Assembly: GCA_032622095.1 (NCBI GenBank)
Contig: CP136068.1
Coordinates: forward strand, 122,951,989-123,015,988
Direction of reading: 5' to 3'
Length of the DNA stretch: 64,000 bases
From: Siphonodentalium dalli
Taxonomy: Eukaryota > Mollusca > Scaphopoda > Gadilida > Siphonodentaliidae
Shown: positions 44,901 through 53,900 of the stretch, piece after piece
How the letters are laid out: every line of letters begins with the position of its first letter
Position numbering within the stretch: position 1 is the first letter of the stretch
Translations under genes and position numbers: made by a program
Notes under the pieces: model-generated
Databases searched by the model: none
The model's input: the letters and a program-made list of their open reading frames with translations, nothing else
Told to the model about the DNA's origin: nothing

Positions 44901-47900
44901 TTGTGCGAAACCCCTGTGCCAATGCAATCTCATATATATTTTGAAGACCTCTGTTTGTCTGTCTGTCTGTATGTATGTTTGTTTGTCATTTATACAAATC
45001 TACGATTCTCGACCGATCGGGACGAAACTTGGTACGTGTGTGTAGTTTGACCAGGCGGTGGACGTTGTCGTATAGGCGAGCCCGTGCGGCGCCCGCTCCG
45101 CGCATGCGCAGACGAGATCTCGGAAACGGGTGGAGCTATCGACTTGAAATTTGGTATGTGAATGTATCTTGCCCCGGATACGAATTTTATCGGGTCGCCG
45201 AGCCCGTGCGACGCCAGCTTCGCGCATGCGCAGACCAGATCTCGGAAATGGGTGGAGCTATCGACTTGAAATTTTGTTTTTGAATAGCCCGGACAACGTC
45301 GGGCTCATCGGCTAGTCTTATATATATACGAGTTTCCACATGGCCCATAGGGAGCTTTACAAATATATAAGCCTATTGGCCTAAAAATATTTACTTTGTA
45401 AGCCAACTGGTACATTCTCTTATATGTGTGAGGCTCCCTATGGGAGACTTGCATATATAGGAGAATGCACTGGCACATGTTATTTGATGCTGCACCAGTG
45501 CAGCTCCCTTCATAAAAGGGTTAATAATCAGTTACTTGACTGCTTGACCTAATCCTGAACCTTTATTCTATGCTCTTCTTAATTTTCGTACAGGAATCAT
45601 GGGAGTCGTGTGGTTCCTGTTGTGGTGTTACTTCATTGTAGAAAGCCCCGCCAAACATCCTACAATATCAAATTCAGAGCTCGAATATATTCAACAGTCT
45701 ATAGGTTATACAGAGGAACAAACAAAGGTATATGTTAAAATGATGTTTCAGAGAATGTCTGCAAATAGTGTCTGTCATTTGTAGAATGTGGTTCCCAGAG
45801 GGTAAATTTAGTGACACTATCCCACATGGTGGACTAGCATCGCCAAATTCACCATCTGGGGATCTCTTTCTGCTTAGGCCTCAACTGCTATGGGAGACCT
45901 AGGATCAGATTGAAGTTCCCCAGATTAAGTTGGTGATGTTCCCCCATTAGTCACCTTGATTATGCTTTTAAGATAAGGCTTAAGCAGAATGAGGTCCCCA
46001 GATGGTGAATTTGGTATGCTAGCCCACTGTGTGTGATAGCATCACAAAATTCACCCTCTGGGGACCGCATTCTGCAAATGACAGACACACTTACCTTATT
46101 CTCTGAAACTTGATAAAATAAATAGATTGATCTATGATTTTCAGTTCAGCTTCAGTTATGACATAACACTTTCAGAACAAGAATCCTCCATTTAGAATTC
46201 AATACATGAAATATTAATGTTATCTTCTATCAATGAGTGATTTTATATAAAGGTCCTTACTGATTGTGTTGCGAGTGGTGCGTCGTCTAATTTTGTGTCT
46301 GATGAACAAAGCCTAAAAATATCTGAAAGATTTCTTGTTGGACAAAAGTGATAATGGAAATGTGTTCAGATTTGCCTATATCGTTTTATGTTGAAAGTAT
46401 CGTCACTTGATTTATAAAGTACACAATTCTAGTGGCTAATTGTCATTTGTTTTGATAAGTAAGCATGTGCGATTTTTTGTGACTTTTGATAAATTTTTTG
46501 ATACGCCGGTGAGCAATATGCTGTTAACCTGTTTGCAAATTAACTCTTTCATGACAGGAGCTGTGCTTGTGCAGCATTAAAGACCATGTGCCAGTGCATT
46601 CTCCTATATATATGCGAGTCTGCCATAGGAAGCCTCGCATATATAAGAGTGCACTGGCTTACAAGGTCAATGTAAATGTTGTTTGACCAATGTATTCTCT
46701 TTATATATTCGGGGCTCTTATGGGAGTCTTGCATATTATATGTGACCCGCCATATCAAATCCAGTCGGAAGTCGGGATTTTCTTACCCTGTGCCAATGCA
46801 TTCTCTTATATATGCGAGTCGACCATAGGTCGCCTCGCATATATAAGAGAATGCATTGGCTTAACAATATTTTATCATGTTTTTTAAATAAATGTTTCTT
46901 ACAATTTTTAGGACATAAAATAAAAAAACATCCATTACCCAGCAGGGAGCCCCACACATATATAGAAGCACATAGAAGAGTGTCGTCTGCTCATGTTTGT
47001 CTGGGGCTCTGTATGGGTGAAATTATAAAATTGTTAAAGAATACCAGAACAAATTATTAAAATTGTAAAAAATTGTTAGGCCAATGCATTCTCTTATATA
47101 TGCGAGGTGACCTATGGTCGACTCACATATATAAGAGAATGCATTGGCACAGGGTAAAAACAATCCCGACTTCCAACTTGATTTGATATGGCGGGTCACA
47201 TATATGAGCATGCATTGGCACAGTTTTTTGGCTAAATTTCAGAGATCTGATCTGTTATTACTTATGATTGTACTGTTGATACTGATGTAACATTTTCAGA
47301 ACATGAAGCCTCCATGGGGCAGCATCCTCGCATCGCCAGCTGTATGGGCAATCGTCATGGCCCATACAGCTGAGAATTGGGGCTTCTATACATGGCTGAC
47401 AGAGCTGCCCTCATTTATGAGACATGTCCTCCATTACCAGCTCTCTATTGTAAGTACACCTCAATGGGGCTTGTTTTTAACTTTCTATACTAAATGAATT
47501 CTCCCACTCAGTTATAAAAGTATACAATAGAACGGTATATTATTCATCTGGAGGGGTTTTCATGAAAAATAAACAGACGAGAGAAAATACAAGTACAGAA
47601 GTAGTCCTATTTATTGGAGGGAAATGTTCAGATAATAAGTTATGGACGTTTGTTGAAATGTTGAACTTATTATCTGAACATTTCCTAAGTGATAACTACA
47701 CATCAATGAGTATTTGGTAAAGAAAGGGTTAAGAAAGAAACAGGAATTTTATTTTTAAAAAGAGCATGCCACTTTAAATACATATAAATACATGTAAATG
47801 CATGCTTATTTTAGTTAATCAAACTGATTAGTGAGAACCCAGACACTGTGCTAACTGAAAAAATGTGACAATCAACTAATATTGTTGAAAATTCCAACCT

Positions 47901-50900
47901 GTTTGATACCATATCAGAAAATAAAATGTTTGAAGTACGCACACATGTCAATATTTACACCTTGATTCCAGACAATTATTCCAACTGCAATTATTCAGCC
48001 AATGAGAGTCACTGCATATAATTTTTATGGCACATAAAAATGGCATACTATGCGGCTAATTTTGTTATAGATTTTATGAGAATAACCAGTTTGAGCAATT
48101 ATTTTCTATTCCCCAGCAGACTGTTCCAAATCACATTAACATTTTATCTAATGACATAATGCTACACAAGGGAGATATCAGAATACATCTTCACTTCAAA
48201 CAGCCATAATTCACAAACTCCTAAATTGATTCCTAAAATTCCATCTCCAATCTAGTGCTGAAACGGATATCCGAATATCCGGTTGACAACCGGCTACCAT
48301 CGTCAACCGGTTGAACTACGATCAGCCGGTTAACCGCTATGTAATACACACATGCAATGCCACTGATAAAAACTAACGTGTTCATGTCCTTAATCGGCAT
48401 AGACTGATAACAGTAGCTTTTAAACACGGGTACTTTATCAATTTTGCTACAAACGTTATCACTCAGAGGGGTATACATTCGAAATTACGCATATTAAAAG
48501 TCAAAATCTGGTGCCAGATCAAGTCTTCCATGAATGGCAGATTACATAGTCTGGCATTGGTGGCTAAACATCAAAGATGCATGACGTCATCTTTGATGTT
48601 CCGATGTCCGGTAAAACATGTGTACTGACGCCACTGGGTCATCGGCATAGATCAATACAATCGTTTTCACTGCAGTATACGGCGTGGTCATTTGACATCT
48701 ACTCTCTGACTGACTACTTGTAGATAGTATCATGGATACCCAAGAAATGAGCAAATCAGATGTCTGGGCACAAAGAGAAATTGGCAGAATGCAAACTCTG
48801 AGAACCAACCCTATTTACATACGCTCGGTCTTTACTTCTAACATGAAGTTCAAATGAATGGTGTTTCCCTGCAGTCGGACTTATTTGCATCCTAATGACT
48901 AATTCTCAGCATTTGATTGTCTTCTAACAGAAAACACTGTTTTCAGCAGGTTTTCAGCTGTTTTTTAGATTTTCATTTGTTAACTACATAAAGTTTACAA
49001 ACGTCATAATTGTGTTTATCGGTCGTTAGTCATCCTATCCATCTCAAATCGCCAAAGAACACCCAGCGGTTAGAATACCTGAGTCACATGACTTAATAAT
49101 CGGCCAGTCCCGCAATCGCTATAATGGCAATAAAAAACTGTCGATATTTGCATGTACGAACATGTATATAGGTCACACAATATTCTTCCCAAAACGAGAA
49201 CGATAACAAGTCAGGTAGCAGTCGCAACTGCCGTACAAACAGGTCAAGCATGACATGTCTATTTATAAACAATGCGAGTTTTAGTTCACTGTGTCATCTG
49301 CCAAGTTGTCAACATGTGGCTTTGTGACGTTCATGTTTGGTGATTTACATTCGTTTAATACAAGCTCTGTCTGTGTAAACATTACGCGAGTTTGCCATAC
49401 AGTTAATAAATCAAATTATGCTGATATATTGGTACAAATTATAGTATAAATAATCAGTATAAAGTCATAGGTTGAAAATAGCGGATAACCGGTTATTATC
49501 CGGTTACACATCATGGTTAACCGGCTACAAAAATAGGTCAACCGTTTCAGCACTACTCCAATCTCTTAATTGAAAGCTGTATTATACAAAAAAGTCACAT
49601 AATCCAGTGCATAATCCTAAAGAAAGTTTAGAAAGTTTCTTTTTCTTTTTTAGTTTTGATTCTCTATATCCCCAAATTGGCAGACAACAAAATACATAAT
49701 CGAGGTGCTCGATGGGTGCACATCACCATCTGGGAACTTAAATCTGAGTCTAGGTCTCCCATAGCAGATTAGGCCATGTAGAATGAGGTCCCCAGAGGAT
49801 GAATTTGGTGATGCAGCCCACTGTGCAGGGTAGCGACACTAAATTCACCCTCTGTGGACCTCATTCTTCAGGCCTAATTGTACCTAATTATAGTGTCCGT
49901 CCATCCATATGTCCTTCTTCTTATATATCTCAACCATGGGTTATATGATATCAATGAAATTTGGTATGCAGGTTTGTCATCAGGAGGGCTTTCAAAAGAG
50001 GGTTCACTGACATTGTCCACATTTTCCGTTCAAGAGTTATCCCACTTTGTTTATCTAAAAATGTTTGATTTCCATCCGTCCGCTCATATATCTCAACCAT
50101 GGGTTATCGGATCTAAATGAAATTTGGTAGCAGGTATGGCATCAGGAGGGCTTTCAAAAGAGGGTTAATTTACATTGTTCTCATTTATCCCTCTTTCTTT
50201 ATTGGAAAATGTTGGATTGCCATCCATAAGAATTGTCCAGTAATTTGTTCGCTCATCACATTATTTTTTCACAATTTGGTTTCCAACCTGCCCATATTTC
50301 AATATTCATCATGGGGGTATCCCAGCATCCGTGGTGCAACCTCTTGTTGGTATTGGCATAAAGAGCTTATAAAAAGTTGTTACTTATTAGATGTAAGAGA
50401 GATATTGCTTTAAACATTTATGTATGTATTCCAGGGCGGTTTTATCGGAGCGATGCCCTATTTGGTAATGGGGCTTATTGTACTTGGAGGTGGTCAACTC
50501 GCAGACTTCCTGAGATCACATTTCAGTTTGTCAACAACTTACGTAAGGAAAGTGTTTACCTGTGGAGGTTAGTATGCTTTGATATCTCTTATCTATTAGG
50601 ACAGAAACCAACAGGCTATAGAGTTGTATACAGTAATGCCCTAAATAATCGACTACTTAACCACAGCAGAATTATGGGTAATTTTTCAGGATTTACTCAG
50701 AAATATGGCTTGTTGCCATTCATTGGAAAGCTCTGATGCAAACTTGTGATGCCATCTGTAAGGGCTTTAACCTTACAGACTTTCGTGGATAAATTATAGT
50801 CTGAAATTTGGCTGCAGCATGAATCAGCCGAGAGGTTCCAAAATGAGATAGGTCAATTCTCCTTATGCTTTTAGCTCAACTTGACGAAGCAAAGTTGGAG

Positions 50901-53900
50901 CTGTTGCCATGGGTTGGCATCCAGCCATCCCAAAATACTCTCAAATAGAATATTTCAATGTTTAGTTGGTGAAGCCTATAACTTGATTACTAGTAAGCAA
51001 TTGGCAGTTTGTTACATAGTGGGCTAGTATCACCAAATTCACCCTCTGGGGACCTCATTCTGCTTACACCTCAGCAGAATGAGGTTCCCAGAGGGTGAAT
51101 TTGGTGATGCTAGCCCGCTATGCGGGGTAGCATCACTAAATTCACCCTCTGGGAACCTCATTCTGCAAATTACAGACACACTATATCAAGGCTTGCTCCT
51201 ATTGAATACTCTATTTGCACAGAATACATGATTTTATTTTAACCCTTTACCCAACAAACCGGCCAAAACTGGTCAAATAAAGCTTCAACAGCCTAAAATA
51301 TCTTCGGTCTGTCTCAATAGAACCATACAAATATGGATATCATTGGAACCGGCTCCTTGACCACATTGTGATAGTTACAGTTATACCCTGTGCCAATGCA
51401 TTCTCTTATATATGCGAGTCGACCATAGGTCGCCTCGCATATATAAGAGAATGCATTGGCCTAAAAAAAATCTTTTTTTTAACACTTTTTACCATTTTTT
51501 CTTACATTCTTTAACAATTTTATAATTTTTAATGTGTTAAGCCAATACATTCTCTTATATATGCGAGGCGACCTATGGTCGACTCGCATATATAAGAGAA
51601 TGCATTGGCACAGGGCCGTTCTGTTGGGTAAAGGGTTAACCAGCATTTTGAATTTTCTTTGCAGCTTTCATGATCCAGGTTATATTTATGATACTAGCGG
51701 GATACACATCTAACGCGATAGCTTGTATGACTTGTCTGACCATCGCAGTCGGTCTCGGCGGATTTGCATGGGCTGGATTTAGCGTCAACCACCTTGATAT
51801 TGCTCCACAGGTATGGGTAGCTACTTCTCAATATATTCTTGGTGCAAACTCAAAACTAGTTGGATTGGGTAATTAACCAATTCATTACTGAATGAATTAT
51901 CCAATTCAGTTAAAATATATTGCAGCTTAATTTTATTTACCCTACAGTATTTTTAACAATAGTTATGTAAAGTATATTTCTGCTGTTTGTAAAACAAAGA
52001 TATGTAATACAGAGTGGCTTTCGTTTAGACAGTGTTGCTTATAAAATAACTGTAACAGTAATGTTTACATAACAACAATTTCAACATCGAAATCGCATTA
52101 CTGTAGAATGATTGATAAAGAGGATTAGAAAATACCAAGCCTTGAAATAGGGTGTCTGTCATTTGCAGAATGAGGTCCCCAGAGGGTGAATTTACTGATG
52201 CTACCCCACATAGCGGGCTAGCATCACCAAATTTACCCTCTGGGGACCTCATTCTGCTTACACCTCAACAGAATGAGGTTCCCAGAGGGTGAATTTGGTG
52301 ATGCTAGCCCGCTATGCGGGGTAGCATCACTAAATTCACCCTCTGGGGACCTCATTCTGCAAATGACAGACACCCTATTTCAAGGCTTGGAAAATACTTT
52401 GGATGAGTTAACCCTTCCATGACTGGAGCTTCATGAAATTTTGTGAAAACCCTGTGCCAATTCATTCTCTTATATATGCGAGTCTCCCTCCCATGGGGAG
52501 CCTCGCATATATAGGAGAATAAATTGGCCTAAGAATATTTACCTTGACATTCTAAGCCAGTGCATTCTCTTATATATGTGAGGCTCCCTACGGGAGACTC
52601 GCATATATAAGAGAATGCACTGGCACAGCATCTTTAATGCTGCACCAGCACAGCTCCCGTCATGAAAGGGTTAAATCATATATGTATATAAACCTTTAAA
52701 AATGAGTTTTACATTGACATATAATAAAAATTGCAACAAATATTAGATGTTCATTCTAAAAATTTTATTTATAATATATTCTATTTGAAGTTTAATGAGT
52801 CATGCGTGCTGCATGATGTCTCATTTATATATCATTTATTTTTCTTCAGTATGCCAGTATTTTGATGGGCCTTTCTAACACATTTGCCACTATTCCTGGT
52901 ATAGTGAGTCCTGGCTTGACTTCTGTCATAGTAACAGACAAGGTAACTATATCAATGAGTTTTTATATGCCCGATTTGAAGAAACAGGACATATTATGTT
53001 ATTGGTCCATCCGTCTGTCTGTCCATTCGCTTTATCGTTTCCGATGATAACTTTAGTAAGTCTGAACTGAATGGAATTAAATTTAGTATATGAGTTATGC
53101 TCCTGTGAATATTTCATTTGCTTCCGAAACGAATAGCATTAATATTCGCAAATCAAATAGAATATCGAATCCAATATAATCAACGATGAATCATAGCATG
53201 CAAACTTTCAAGTAGAAAAACTTGATTCTATCGCACATGCGACTGTCAAATGATTGAATTTTGTCAACTAGAAATAGTGACTACTTGAAAACGGTGATTT
53301 AAAAATTTAGTACATCAATAATAATTGTCCCAATCAGATCATTGCCAACCGAATGAACCGATATGCTACATTACTAGTCATTATAAGATGCCTGATAACC
53401 GATAAATGCAATTTATTGTAGCCAGCAGTTATGCCTAGTGACCTGTAGATGTGAATGGAAATAATGCACTTTTTTGCCCTGGAAAACAGGGATGGTGGAC
53501 ACCGTGGGGTTGTTGGGAAGTGATTCCGTATGAAATATATTGTATTGTAACTCAAGTTAAACAAATTCTGTAAAGTTTGTAACACACATTGCATTGTATT
53601 ATTGATAATACGTGCTCAGAAAACTCTTCCAATGTACGTATCAGATCTCCGAGAAACTATTTTTAAATTTGCAAATTACGGAATGGGACAGGGCTCACGT
53701 GACAGATGTTTTATGAGTAGGCCCTATTATATAACCATCTAAATGTATTACACGTGCGGCATGCAGACGTTTCAGCCTTCCCCAAATAAGACCGCATCAA
53801 TCAACTCTCTATTGAATGAAGTCATGAATGCCAAGGGCTAAATACTCAGCAATTAATAAAATAAACAGTGTTTTTACTCTGCTGATGACCTTGACTCTTA

